From NCBI GenBank assembly GCA_000750105.3, contig JPHH03000046.1, positions 124,001 to 188,000 of the forward strand: a stretch of 64,000 bases of DNA, in the 5' to 3' direction. Below the pieces are notes generated by a model. The model made no database searches and was not told where the DNA came from. It saw nothing but the letters and a program-made list of their open reading frames with translations. Positions within the stretch are counted from its first letter, which is position 1, and each line of letters begins with the position of its first letter. This document shows positions 44,683-56,318 of this stretch, one piece after another. This stretch comes from Tolypocladium sp. Sup5 PDA-1 (lineage: Eukaryota > Ascomycota > Sordariomycetes > Hypocreales > Ophiocordycipitaceae). The position numbers and the translations under genes are program-made.

Positions 44683-47600
44683 ATGGCCACGCAGGTGTTG
44701 ATTGCCCACACGGGCCAACGCCTCGAGGTCGACACGGCCCAGTTCTCGACGTACGAGCCCTCTGCCTGCAGCCCTGAGCTCTTGCCACCGACTTGCTAAC
44801 TCGCCTCGCAGCATCGATGATCTGAGAGCATGGGTTGCTCGGAACAGCTCTGTGTCCCTCCAGCACATGGTCGCTCTGACCCCCCAAGGACGCAGCGTCA
44901 AGTTCGCCAGCCTCCATGCCGAGGTCGGTGATACGCATCACATACCACCCACAGAGCCGCAGTCGCTAACCCCGCGCAGAAAGAGATTTACATCTACGAC
45001 ATCCGGGTGACCCAGCAGTCGTCATCATCGAACACGCCCTCGCTCGTCTCCGAGGCTCCTCTGCCCAGACGCCTCTCCGTTCCGAATGCGCCCAACTCGA
45101 TAGACGACGTACAGGCCATCTCGTCATGGCAGTGCCTGTACGAGGGACGCCGCAACTGGGCCGTGCAGCTGGCCGAGGACTGCTCCCGTATGGACGCCAC
45201 CGCCCTGGCCCGCTACGATGAGATCGATGTCATGATAAAGTGCTTGGACGCGGCGGTTGCCAACCTCGAGATAAGCGTGAAGCAGATCGAGCCCAAGTAC
45301 ACCGAGTTGAAGAAGTGGGTGGACCCAGCGCTGTCGGAGCACGAAAGCCTCGCCGCCGCATGGGACCAGTACCTCACTCTGGCTCGCAACACGCCAGTAT
45401 CGCCCGCCATGGTCAAGTTCATGACCCGTGGCGAGGTCATCAAGACTGATGTGACACTCGAGGACCTCATCGAGCTGGAGACGGCCAGGAAGGCTGGAAA
45501 GCTTGCACCGACGGCCCGTCGAAGGTTCAGCGACAAGGCCGCTGAGCTGGACAAGTTGGCGACAGAGATGTACCAAGGTTTCGAAGGGCTCGTTGCCGAG
45601 TTTGACAAGCTGATGAGCCGCTCCGTTCTGAACCACAGCGCAGACTCGGCGCAGCTCCTCCAAGACATCGAAGCTGTTGCCAGCCAGATTGATTCCGACT
45701 ATCGCACGGCGCTCGGCTACGCTGGCTCGCAACGTGACCTGGCTCAGGCCTCAAAGACAGCCTCGAATCACACTGAGCGACTGGTGCCGTCACTGAAGAA
45801 GCGCGTCAAGGAGATGGACGAGATGGTGCAATACGCGATCCAAGCCCGGAACACCATCGCCCACGAATGCGTCGACTACATGAGAACCATTACGGACATC
45901 ACGGCCCTACACAGCAGTGTCAGGAACCAGATAAACGTCCTGAACCAATCAGAAGACGACATGACCACGTTTGACTATCTGCGCCTCATTCACCAACTTC
46001 CGTACATGTATGCGTCCTTTGTCGTGGAGGCCATCCGCCGCCGGGAATGGGTCGACAAGGTTAAGACCGATTCTTCGACACTTGCCAACGAAATGGCCCT
46101 CTTCCAGGATGAAGAGTCAAAGCGGCGACGAAAGTGGCAGAAGATGGTCGGCAGTATGTATGGACCAGGCTTTGACACTAACGTCGTTGGACTCGAGGTC
46201 AACCTGCTCGGTGAGGACATTCCGTGGCCCGCCATGGCCAAGGAGGAACTGGATGCGTTCCTTCAGAGCCTTCAGGATCAAGGAACGGACCCGACAATCC
46301 TCGACGACGTCGGCAAGCTTGTTCAGGAACTCAACAGTCCCACGAGACAACAGTCCAAGAGGCTCAAGGCGTTTAAGAACGGCAGCGTGCACGAGGCAGC
46401 CTTGGGACGGAGTGGACTAATGATCCGTGGCGATGACGAACTCCTCCGCACCTTGCAAGATGACAAGATCAAGCTTGAAAGCAAGGTCAAGACGGCAGAG
46501 AGCAGGGTCAGGCGCCTGGAGGACTTGCTACACAGACAGAGCCAGGCTTCGCGCCCGGGGAGTCTGTTTCAGCCTCAGATGAATCAACCGCACGATAGGC
46601 AAGACTCTACGGCATCTATCAAGTCAAATCGTTTAGGAAGTCGCCGACGATCCTCCGATGGGGCGGACCCCCTGCTCCGGAGGATTGCGCAGCTCGAAAA
46701 CGAGCTTCACCTTGAGAAGCAACGTTCTGCGCGATTCGAAAAGGACCTCAGTTCTCGCACTACCCAACACGACGACATGAAGGATCAAATCCAGGAAGTC
46801 AACTCGACGAAAAAAGACTTGCTCGAAAACATGGAGGCTCTGAAGCGCGAGTTCCTGGACGAGAGGAAGTCCCTAGAAGACGAGATCAAGTCCCTGAAGG
46901 CTCGGCTCGAAGATACCGAGGACGAGATTGAGCATTTCGGCGAGTCGCGGGAGAATGAGAAGGCCACCTACGATGAGAGGGTCCAGATCCTGGAGGCTGA
47001 AATTGCGCGCCTGACGAAGGAACAGAAAGATGAGTCCCTCAAGGCCCAAGGGCAAGTCGACTTTCTCAGGAAAGAGACTCAGAAGCAACGAGATCAGCTT
47101 GATGTGTCGGAGCGGCAGGCACAAACTGCCATGGACGAGAACCGCTCCGTGAGCAAGCAGCTCGAGGCTGCTCAAGAGACTGTCGAGACCCAAGCCCAGG
47201 CTTTAAGGAAGGTGCATGATGAACTCGCCCCCAACGCCTCGATACCAGCCGATTTGATGGACCTGGCGGAATCGCTGCAGTCCCATGCAACAGGCCTGTC
47301 GGCCAGGCTACGCAACATGGAAAGCGACTCCGCCATAGTAAAGGCAGATCTTGAACAAGCCCTAAACTCGGTCAAAGAGCTCAAGACGGAGATGACAGAC
47401 CTAAGGGGCAAACTGGCAGCTGAGGAAGAAACTGCCATGCATCTCCGCGAGAACCTGGCGGAAGAGAAAGCAAAGATTTTTGCCCTCGAGAGTGAGGTTG
47501 CCGAGAGCAGAGAGCAGTTGAGCAAGGTACGAGTGCAACTGTCGGACGGCGAGACCGGCTCAGAGACCCTCCAAAAGAGGCTCGAAGGAGAGGAGAAAAG

Positions 47601-49136
47601 GGTCGCCAAACTCACTGAAGAGTTGGCATCCCGCCATTCGCAGGTAGGCAGCCTCGAGGAGGAGCTTCGCATGCTCAAACAGAAGGCGGACGGCCGTGCG
47701 GCCAAACTGTCGACGCTGGCAACTCAGTATGAGGCCCGTGACGGAAGGACAAAGGACTTGACACAGAGACTGTACGCACAGAATGACCGTCTCACGCGTC
47801 TTCTCGAGCGTGTCGGATACTCTGTGACTCGAGAACCTGGGAAGATGGCCATAAACAAGATACCGCGACCCGAAAGGACAACCCAGAACCCCAACGACTC
47901 GTCCGACCCTGGATCCTCCCTTCGTCCATCAGGCAGCCTCGGCACACGCGCCATGACCGATAGTGCGGACCTCGAGCTACTGTACTGGATGAACAACGCT
48001 GACGCCTCGGCGGAGGCGGACAAGTACGATTCTTTCCTCCAGACGCTTGGCTTCTTCGACATGGACATGTTTTCCGACACGCTATACCTCAGAATCAAGG
48101 AAGCGGAGCACAAGGCGCGGAAATGGCAGCGGGAGGCTCGAGGTTACCGGGACCGGGCCCACGCCTCACAGAAGGACGCTCACGACAAGATTGCCTTTAA
48201 ACACTTCAAAGAGGGGGATCTTGCTCTGTTCTTGCCAACGCGAAATCAGCAGGCTGGCGCATGGGCAGCGTTCAATGTGGGCTTTCCGCACTACTTCCTG
48301 CGTGAGCAGGACGCACATCGACTCCGGCATCGCGAGTGGCTGGTGGCACGGATATCTCGCATCCAGGAACGCGTCGTGGATCTATCGAAGAGCCTCCAGC
48401 CCGCCAACGATGCTGAATCGATGAACGACGACGAGAACGATAACCCCTTCCAGTTGTCGGACGGCTTGCGATGGTATCTCATTGACGCACACGAGGACAA
48501 GCCTGGAGCCCCGTCGACCCCTGGCATGGGGAAGTCGACCGTCGCAGCGAATAACGTGGAGGCAACGGCCGATATCCAATCTCACGCGGCCAAGGGCAAG
48601 GGGAAGAACCGCGACAGCGTGACAAGCATCGAGGGCATCAACAAGACGCTCTCAAAGAGCTTGGACAGCCGGCGGAGCAGTTCCACTTCAAAGAAGGCTC
48701 TGCCGTTCCCAATCGTAGGCGGCGGCACCGCCTTGCTGAAGAACAGTGCCCTAGCGAGTGAGACCAACTCTTTGCAAGCAGCGCCACCAGACACGCCAAC
48801 AGGCACGAGCCCTGTGCAGGGGGGGCTCCTGGCAGCCAGCAACACGAAAGCCGAGCAACAAACGGTGCTGGAGGCACGTCCCGACAACGCGGCTGGCGAG
48901 GAAGCGCAGAAGCAGCACGGCGAGACGTCGGCGCAGGGTGCTACCGGGAAGTCCCCCGAGGTACGAAACGTCGACTCCCTACTTGGGCCGTAACTTGTAA
49001 GTAGCTGATCGGTATCCCGCAGCCTCGGAGAGCGGTGCAGCGGGAGGAGTCGGCGGAGAGCCCGGGCAAGAAGTCGGTGCTGTGGGATTCCTTGTGGAGC
49101 GTCGATTACAGCTACGAGAGTCCGCCAAAGAAGTAG
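44683..49136 (+). CDS. ATG11: Autophagy-related protein 11, selective autophagy scaffold
   Basis: Four exons: 44683-44750, 44812-44923, 44980-48960 and 49023-49136, total 4275 nt and 1424 residues. The first two short exons encode a ubiquitin-like start (MATQVLIAHTGQRLEVDTAQ, LRAWVARNSSVSLQHMVALT). Residues 60-600 hold the helical part with SWQCLYEGRRNWAVQLAEDC and QLPYMYASFVVEAIRRREWV. A coiled coil spans about 560-960. The conserved Atg11 C-terminal domain (about 1090-1230) includes FKEGDLALFLPTRNQQAGAW and NVGFPHYFLRE. The end, SVLWDSLWSVDYSYESPPKK, comes from exon 4. Atg11 gathers cargo receptors and Atg1 kinase at the phagophore site for mitophagy, pexophagy and vacuole targeting. Reading through the last intron would replace this conserved C-terminus by VRNVDSLLGP; size is normal. 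Confidence 0.95.
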
Positions 49137-49675
49137 TGAAGGCCGATGTACCGATACCATGTTGGGTTAGAAGCCTGTTTAATAGCGCTCTGGACGGATG
49201 GAGCCTGAGCCAATGTGATGCATTGCAAAGGCGTTTTGCTTAGCTCAGAGTTTGTTCCTGTTGCTGGTGGCGGGGTGGCGATGCGAGATTGGACACTGCA
49301 AGTGATTGCCTCGAGGGCCTGGCGGCATGGGGGTAAACTGAATAGAAGCAGCTGGACAAGTAATAATATATCCGTGACGGAGCGGTGCACTCATTCCTGG
49401 ATGGGACGTCGTTGGTTCAGAGTTCAACGTGCCGTATCAGGCGCTAGGGGCCGCTGCAACCAGCCGAAGCTGGACGGGCCCACCGGATGGAAACCAACGC
49501 CTGCCACTGACGTCGGGTCCATCACCACCACCTCGGGCTGCCCGGTTCCACAAGATACCTGAAGCACCTACAGCCAGCATCAAGCCATGCACCGCAGTAC
49601 ATCGCCCTAAAGGACCACGGTCCAGCCAGCCTCGCCTCCCCCCCCTCTGACGATGCGACCGTCACTTGCCCAGCC
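49137..49675. other. intergenic: ATG11 3' region and F-box gene promoter
   Basis: 539 bases between co-directional genes. Nothing further seen. Confidence 0.5.
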
Positions 49676-50656
49676 ATGGAGTCTCTCTCCTCGGACGCGG
49701 GCACCCGGCTCCGGCTGCCCCCCGAGCTGATACTGCACATCATCGAATGCGTCCTGCCCGCGAACCCGCGTGCCCTGATCCCGCCATCGCACATCTCGAC
49801 CAAGACGCTCCTCGCCCTCACCAGGGTATCGCGCACGACGTACGGGCAGGCGTCGAGGCTGCTCCGCCAGCGATGCCTCTACCTCGACTCGAGCCGACGC
49901 CTGGCAGACCTCCTCCTGTGCATGCCGAGGCTGGTGCCCACGCTGCAGCCGGCCCTGTCGCTCCGGCACGTCACGTCGCTCCATCTCGCCCCGTTCGGGC
50001 CCTCGCTCGATGACCAGCCGACGGCCATCTGGGTGCGGGAGCTCTTCTGCGAGGTCTGCGAGACGCTGCGGCGGCTGGTGGTGCAGATGCCCTTTAGCAG
50101 CCTGGACCCGCTCGACGACCACCTCAACGTCAGGCGAACGCTGCGCGACGGCTTCGAGCAGCTCACGAAGCTCGAGGAGTTTGTCTGCCTGGGCGAATAC
50201 CCTTCCCTGAGCGTCCCGGACGGGCACACCGACGTCTGGCGACTGTGGCCGGGCCTCAAGCGCCTGGTGCTCTTCGGCGTGCCCATGAACAGCCACTGGC
50301 TCTGGTGGGATATTGCGACGCTGCCCGAGCTGGAGCACGTCGTCCTGGCGCGGCCGCAGCATGTCGAGACGACCAACGTCAAGGACGAATACTTTCATAA
50401 GCTGCCGCGGGAAGACCGCCGGCTCGGGAGGAAGATCAAGGTGATGCTGCTGGACGCGGCGTACGAGATACCGGACCTCAACACGACGCGGTGGAAGGAG
50501 ATTGACCCGTCTGGCAAGATGACGGTCGAGGTCTACGAGGTTCCGATGCCCTTTTATGGCGATGAGACGCCGCACGAGCTGGTGGCGGAGTGGGTGAAGC
50601 GAGGCGCCCTGGACGGGACCATATGGGAGTGGTCGGGGAACAAGGTGGGCACTTGA
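49676..50656 (+). CDS. F-box-like protein
   Basis: Single exon, 326 residues. The N-terminus LRLPPELILHIIECVLPANP followed by LLALTRVSRTTYGQASRLLR is a degenerate F-box (LPPEL...I...L...VS). The rest has Leu-spaced segments (LTKLEEFVCLGEYPSLSV, LWPGLKRLVLFGVPMNSHWL, LPELEHVVLARPQ) like irregular leucine-rich repeats. F-box proteins connect substrates to the SCF ubiquitin ligase through Skp1; the substrate is unknown here. The next gene downstream is a deubiquitinase, but nothing in the sequence links the two beyond position. The family call depends on a weak motif, so confidence in the open frame is higher than in the function. Confidence 0.7.
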   Translation: MESLSSDAGTRLRLPPELILHIIECVLPANPRALIPPSHISTKTLLALTRVSRTTYGQASRLLRQRCLYLDSSRRLADLLLCMPRLVPTLQPALSLRHVTSLHLAPFGPSLDDQPTAIWVRELFCEVCETLRRLVVQMPFSSLDPLDDHLNVRRTLRDGFEQLTKLEEFVCLGEYPSLSVPDGHTDVWRLWPGLKRLVLFGVPMNSHWLWWDIATLPELEHVVLARPQHVETTNVKDEYFHKLPREDRRLGRKIKVMLLDAAYEIPDLNTTRWKEIDPSGKMTVEVYEVPMPFYGDETPHELVAEWVKRGALDGTIWEWSGNKVGT

Positions 50657-51504
50657 TGACGGGCTGAAGTATAGGCCTACTATGGGTCGAGGAAGGGGGA
50701 CGATATAGAATGATACCCGCGCTGCTACGTTCTTCAGGGTGCTGAATAGGAATTCCATAAACGAGACATGTGTGTCCCCGTCCAACCATGCCACGTGCGA
50801 CCTGAGCATGGATCGAGACATCGCACAAGGGGCAAGTCGGCGAACAAACTCCCGAGCGGCCCTTCTTGTGCCACGTTTCGCAATGCCACGGTGTCGGCGC
50901 AAAGGAATTGTCTGCGACACGAAGCGACTCGATGCGACAGAGAGACAGACAGACAGACAAGGCACGGTCCAGCAAACATCGGACGGAGGATCGACAAGTG
51001 ACGTGAGTCCCGCGTCTGCGCGCGCCCCGGAAGAACTGGAGCCGGGGCCGGGCCCGAATGCGCCGAGGTTGACTCGCGGTGCGCAAAGACCTGCCTGAAT
51101 AAGGACAACGTCGACGGCTCTCCACAGCCGCATCCCATCCTGTCCAGTTCTCGCGCATAGCCCGCTCCACTCGCCGAGCCTCCGCCGCCGTCAGCCAGTG
51201 CTGTGACCACTGACCACTGACATCTCCGCCGTTTTCCTGCGCCGTTTTCCGACGTCGAGAGATCCCGCTCCGACCCGACATCAACCTCGTCGTCGCTCCC
51301 TCTTGTTTCCAACACCCACCCTGCGGATCCGGGTCCTTGCGATGCCGCTGCCGCTTGCGCCGACTCCTTCGACTGTCAGTTAACCGCCAGCCCGGACATG
51401 AACGCGCGTCTCGGATAACGGGCTTTCCTTCCTTTTCCCCGACCTCCCGACGCCTCCCCTCGCCGCCCCCCTGCCCGCGGTACCGAGTCTTCCGGCCGGT
51501 GACC
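50657..51504. other. intergenic: promoter and leader of the deubiquitinase gene
   Basis: 848 bases. GC-rich with pyrimidine runs before the ATG at 51505. The plus strand is open in the deubiquitinase frame back to 51337, but no ATG precedes the clear N-terminal membrane helix except one giving Arg-rich sequence, so it is treated as leader. A CAGA microrepeat lies near 50940-50960. Confidence 0.5.
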
Positions 51505-53388
51505 ATGGTCGACAAGTCGGCGACTGTCGTGTCGTACGCCGCCGGGGCCTCCCTCGCCGCTGTCGCGCTCATCTACGTCTTCGGACCGACCTTCACCATC
51601 GACCATGACGCCGGTGGCAGCCCCCGCAAGAAGACCATCGTCGGCCTGCGCAACCAGGCCAATGACTGCTTCATCAACTCGGTCCTGCAGGCCCTCGCCG
51701 GGCTCGGCGACCTGCGCGTCTACCTGATCCGCGAGACCCATCGCCGCCGCATCGAGGACCCCGCCGTCTACTCGAACCTCGTCCAGCCCGACGGCGGCGC
51801 CCGGCTAGAGCAATGGAAGCTCCAGGGCCTGCAGGACGGCCTCGTTACGCAGGGGCTCAAAGAGATGCTGGATGCGCTCAACGAGCGGCCCATCGCCAAG
51901 AAGGCAATCTCCCCCTTTCAGTTCGTCAGGGTCCTCGAGGTCGCCTTCAAGCAGCGCATAAGCAGGCAGCAGCAGGACGCCCAGGAGTTCCTCCAGATTG
52001 TCGCCGAGCGGCTCAAGGACGAGTACCATGCCGGCCAGCGCGCGCGATTCCACGCCCGGAAGCGTGGGCTGATGCCCAGCGCCGCGGCGCTGGAAAAGAA
52101 CGGAGGCAGCCCTGTCAATGGTGACGAGGCGGACGATGAGAAGATGCCGGAAATCGTTGCCAACGACACGAGTGGCACAGACTCGGGCCCCGAGTCGGAG
52201 CAAGAGATGCGGGAAGCACTTAGTAGCGCCCAGATCCCGCTGGAGCTGGAAGAGGGCTTCCCCATGGAAGGGAAATACGAATCCCACCTGGAGTGCCAAA
52301 CTTGCATGTACAAGACCAAGCCCAGGGAGGAGACGTTCTGCACCATCACACTGGCCGTCCCCCATGTCTCGTCGACGTCGCTCAATTCCTGCTTCGACGG
52401 CATCTTCAAGACCGAGTACATCGACGACTTTAAATGCGAAATGTGCCGGCTTGTCCAAACCAAGGCCAACTTGGAGCACGAGCTAGCCAGGTCCACCTCG
52501 GAGAGCTTCAGGGCACAGGCACAGGACAGCCTCGACAAGCTCAGCGTCGCCATCGAGACGGACCCTGAACAACCGCCCGAGGGCGTGGAGCTAGGTGACA
52601 TCCGCTATGCGCCCAAGAGGAGGATTGCCAAGACGACTCGCATGACCATCTTCCCCAAGATCCTGGCCATTCACCTGTCGCGCTCCATCTACGGCGTCGG
52701 GCAGATGACGCAGAAGAACTCGGCAAAGGTTGCCTTCCCGGAGCAGTTACCGCTGGGGGGCCTCATGGACCAGCACAAGTACAAGCTGATCGGCATCATC
52801 ACCCACAGAGGCGGCCACAACAGCGGCCATTACGAGGCGTTCAGGAGACAGAACCAGCCTTCTCCCTACCACAACACCAACACTTTCCAGCAATCCGACG
52901 TGTATAGCAAGACGCCGACGCCCATGTCCACGCCAGAGATCCTAGCTCGGCAAACCGCCAGCCCGGCCATCTCAACGCCAGACCTACTGTCCCCATCTCC
53001 AGCGACCAACTCGTCGACGCCATCCCTGGAATCATTGCCGGTGCCACCCCGGAGCGTGCCCGCGGAGATGAACCCCTCGCAGAGTCCGTTGACCAATGGC
53101 AAGGACAAGGACGGTGACACGAGCAGCCTCCGCTCCGTCGCTGCATCCACAAAGTCAGCCCTCTCGAGGCTGACATCTCCGAAGTCTGGCCAGGACGGTA
53201 CCTCATCTCCGTTGGGCGTCAAGATGCAGCAGGCGGCGATGGCCAAGAGGGCCAAGAAGCGGAAGCCGGCGGCCGACAAGTGGTGGCGCGTCAGCGACGA
53301 AAAGGTGCGAGAGGCAAAGACGAGCGAGGTGCTGGGCATGCAGAGGGAGGTGTATCTGCTGTTTTACGAGCTGGACAAGGACATGTAA
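51505..53388 (+). CDS. UBP16: Ubiquitin carboxyl-terminal hydrolase, Ubp16/USP30-like, membrane anchored
   Basis: Single exon, 627 residues. A hydrophobic helix at about 8-30 (VVSYAAGASLAAVALIYVF) anchors the N-terminus. The USP Cys box GLRNQANDCFINSVLQAL has the catalytic Cys at 55; the usual Gly-Asn-Thr is Ala-Asn-Asp here. The QQDAQEF motif (residues 156-162) and the His box GGHNSGHYEAF (His442) are present. Zn-binding pairs CQTC and CEMC are seen in the fingers region. After 450 a Ser/Pro/Thr-rich insertion (about 455-590) precedes the final block DKWWRVSDEKVREAKTSEVL that completes the fold. In yeast Ubp16 lies in the mitochondrial outer membrane and removes ubiquitin there; USP30 counteracts mitophagy in animals. 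The assignment to this subgroup rests on the membrane helix and domain order. Confidence 0.9.
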   Translation: MVDKSATVVSYAAGASLAAVALIYVFGPTFTIDHDAGGSPRKKTIVGLRNQANDCFINSVLQALAGLGDLRVYLIRETHRRRIEDPAVYSNLVQPDGGARLEQWKLQGLQDGLVTQGLKEMLDALNERPIAKKAISPFQFVRVLEVAFKQRISRQQQDAQEFLQIVAERLKDEYHAGQRARFHARKRGLMPSAAALEKNGGSPVNGDEADDEKMPEIVANDTSGTDSGPESEQEMREALSSAQIPLELEEGFPMEGKYESHLECQTCMYKTKPREETFCTITLAVPHVSSTSLNSCFDGIFKTEYIDDFKCEMCRLVQTKANLEHELARSTSESFRAQAQDSLDKLSVAIETDPEQPPEGVELGDIRYAPKRRIAKTTRMTIFPKILAIHLSRSIYGVGQMTQKNSAKVAFPEQLPLGGLMDQHKYKLIGIITHRGGHNSGHYEAFRRQNQPSPYHNTNTFQQSDVYSKTPTPMSTPEILARQTASPAISTPDLLSPSPATNSSTPSLESLPVPPRSVPAEMNPSQSPLTNGKDKDGDTSSLRSVAASTKSALSRLTSPKSGQDGTSSPLGVKMQQAAMAKRAKKRKPAADKWWRVSDEKVREAKTSEVLGMQREVYLLFYELDKDM

Positions 53389-54134
53389 AAAGATTTGTGC
53401 TGCTTTGGCAGTGTGTGTGATTATTGGCCGGAGGATACCATGAGGGATTACTCCTTGGGTGCATTTCTCATCTGGGCATGGGATGGCGTTTACGGTTCTT
53501 CATTGTCATCGAACATATAGCATGATTGCTGCATTAGATATACAAAGCCAGCACACACTTGAGTGTCGGCCGGAGATGAGATGACGGAGGCGACATCCAC
53601 ATGGCACAATTCTTGGATAGAGGGCACGACTCCAAGCTGAAGCATACATTTGAAGGGACTAAAAAAAGATGACTTGGGCCATTACCACGGTCGTCTCGAC
53701 AAGAAATGAAGAGGCCAAGTTGAAGCAGCCCGTCTCACAGACCTCACGAATCGTAACGAAGATGCGGATGAGTCAGCACAGTTAGTTGGTGAGATGACCC
53801 CTGACACGCGAGCGACGCGCAAGATCATCCACCATCTTGGCTATCCGTCTTGCAGGCTGGGGTCGAAAGCAGGCCTGAAGAAAGCCACCCATTTGACGGC
53901 TTCAAGAGACAGTGCCAAATTCGGCCATTGAGGTCCGCCTGCCGTCATCTTGCTACCCGCCTTGGCCGTGGCACTGGGATGACGTTGAGAAGGATGGAAG
54001 GCTCTGCGACTGGCTTCTAGAAACGGAGTTTTACGGCGGTCGCACCGAGACCACAAGTCACAGTGGCAGCATCTGGTCCCCGTTAAAAGAAGCTTTCAGG
54101 GCACGGGGCTCTGTGCTTCCACCCCTTTGTCGCG
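53389..54134. other. intergenic: UBP16 3' region and glycosyltransferase promoter
   Basis: 746 bases. The plus strand is open in one frame from 53912 but without motif before 54135. Nothing else recognised. Confidence 0.5.
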
Positions 54135-55569
54135 ATGCTCAACGTCCCGCGCCGCTTCCGCCGGCGCCTCGTCGTCATCGCCGTCTTCCTCTCCTTCGCC
54201 CTCAGCGTCTGGTTCATTGCGCTGCCGCCAGACTCACGCGTCCGCCTGGCCCTCGGCTTCAACTCCGCGCGCCTGTTCAACTACCTGCGCGGGGCGGCGA
54301 CCAACCGCGACGGCTGGCTGTGGAAGCCGGCGCAGCATCGGCTCGAGCTCCGGAGCGACGTGGGCTACCTCATCAAGACGGGCTACGGCACGCGGCACCG
54401 GGTGCCCGAGCAGCTGGAGGCTTTTGCCAAGAGCGGCGACGTCTTGGGCGACGAGGGGAGGGGGTTCCTGGTCGTCGGGGACTGGACGACGGTCAACGAG
54501 ACGGACGCCAAGCGGCTCGGCGTCGAGGTCCACGACGCCATAAAGATGGTCATGGAGACCAAGATTGACAAGAAGTACGAGGAGCACCAGCGGTTCACCA
54601 AGTACAGGAGCCTGCAGGGGACGGTGGCGGCGGGAGACGAGGAGAGGGCGAGGCGCCTCGGGCAGACGTACGGCTGGGAGCTGGACGCACTGAAAGTGAG
54701 TGGCTGCTCTGGATCCTCGTGGAGATTGAGAACGCTGACCCGGAGGCTGCCAGTTCATCATGGGCATGGAGTTTGCGTACAAGCGCATGCCTCACAAGAA
54801 GTGGTACATCATCCTGGACGATGACACCTTTTTGGTCAAGCCCTCGCTGGAGCTACTCCTGAGTCACCTGGACCCGACGGAGCCGCACTACATTGGCAAC
54901 GCCGTGGGCGACTACAAGGGCAGGTTCGCACACGGCGGCTCGGCGGTGCTCCTCTCGGGCGAGGCGATGAAGGTGCTCTTCAGCCGCCCCGACGTCGTCG
55001 CGAGCGCATACGTGGAGTCGCTCGACGAGACGTGGGGGGACCGGCTGGTGGCGACGACGCTGCAAAAGGTGGGCATCTACATCGACGAGCGGTACAGCCA
55101 CTACTTCAACGGCGAGGCGCCGGAGATGGCGCGCATCCGCAAGGACCGCGTGTGCTCGCCCATCGTGTCCTTCCACGGGCTGCGGCAGCCGGGCGCCATG
55201 GTGGACGTCGGGCGCGCGCTGGCCGGGGCCAAGAAGCCAGTGCTCTGGGGCCACCTGTGGGAGCTGTTCGGCCGGCAGCCGATCGAGGCGTACGCCGGGA
55301 AGCCGTTCCGGCCGGGGGACCACGTGGGGCCGCGGGACGAGCGGACCAAGACGTGGAAGGGCGTCCGCGGCGACGACGCGTGCAGGAAGAAGTGCGAGGG
55401 GAGCGGCGGGGGGTGGTGCCTTGCGTGGGCGTACGACGCGGGGGGGAGCGTGTGCCACGGGAGCCCGTGGATGATTATCGGGGAGGAGGAGACGGGCAAC
55501 GGCGTCGTGTCGGGGATCAACTGGAAGAAGGCGGAGCCGCTGATGCGCCAGTGTCTGCTGTCGTCGTGA
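54135..55569 (+). CDS. type II membrane glycosyltransferase, GT31/Fringe-like
   Basis: Two exons: 54135-54695 and 54754-55569, total 1377 nt and 458 residues; intron GTGAGT...CCAG. Short basic cytoplasmic tail (MLNVPRRFRRR), one signal-anchor helix at about 12-30 (LVVIAVFLSFALSVWFIAL), then a lumenal domain. The metal-binding DDDTF is at 209-213 in KWYIILDDDTFLVKP. YIGNAVGDYKGRFAHGGSAV and SLDETWGDRLVATTL are the family blocks of Fringe-like enzymes. The C-terminal 100 residues have a small Cys/Trp domain (DDACRKKCEGSGGGWCLAWA, GSVCHGSPW) resembling a PAN/apple-like module. It is likely a Golgi beta-glycosyltransferase; the donor and acceptor are unknown. Confidence 0.85.
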
Positions 55570-55836
55570 TGGCGAGTTGGGAATCGGATACAGCTACGAT
55601 GAGATGTTTGCCGATACGGGCAGCTAGAGATGCATATTTGCCGTATACTCGCAACGCCATTAAGCAGCTTTGCTTAATAATGGTAATGCTGTTTCATACA
55701 GACCATGACGGCCGTCGAGTTGGGTCACTTTGCCCGCCGAGCCCGGTATGGACAACCTCGCTACGCCGTACCTTGATGGGCAGGGATGCCGCGACGGCCA
55801 TGGCCAGCGCTCGCGTAGCCCTACGGACTAATTTAC

Positions 55837-55860
55837 CATACTCCGTACTTCGTACATGCG
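55837..55860. repeat. dispersed TACTCCGTACTTCGTA motif copy
   Basis: CATACTCCGTACTTCGTACA, a near-complete unit with both half-motifs; AATCCGTACTG follows at 55865. Confidence 0.75.
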
Positions 55861-56288
55861 TCTAATCCGTACTGCCTTACCTTATTCTACGCGAGACCCC
55901 CCGGGTGGGGAGGGACCTGGAGGCTGCGCGCCAGCGGCCGGCCTGGGCCGAGTGACAGGCTCGCTTATGCGTGCATGGATGCGTTTGTGACATGGCTCTC
56001 GTCTGCACGGAAAATGTGACAGACGGCGCCGTAGCATCGGTAGCGCTGCATGGAGCCTGGAACCTGCCATTGCATGGGACGTCCAACCGGGCTAGCGACG
56101 TGAACGCGCCGATGCGGAATGTACCTGCAGCGAGGTGACTACTCGTATGTCCCGTCTGTAGTCCGTAGGAGGCGATGGATAGTCACGTCATGCGCGCGTG
56201 CTCCGTACGTGAAGCAGAGGCTCGGATAAGGCCAGCGAGGCCGTCTTGCATGTCGCTTGGATGTCGCTCGGATGTCGACGCATACATG

Positions 56289-56318
56289 CGTACTCCGTAC
56301 GTACGTCCGTACCGTACA
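56289..56318. repeat. dispersed TACTCCGTAC motif cluster
   Basis: CGTACTCCGTACGTACGTCC then GTACCGTAC: overlapping units in 30 bases. Confidence 0.7.

Noticed and set aside
49607..51133. 508-codon open frame on the minus strand opposite the F-box-like gene
   Set aside because: Arg/Pro/His-rich composition without domains; the opposite frame has an F-box-like start and a sensible single-exon length.
49676..53388. Functional pair of F-box protein and deubiquitinase
   Set aside because: Only adjacency supports it; the deubiquitinase carries a membrane anchor and there is no sequence evidence of interaction.
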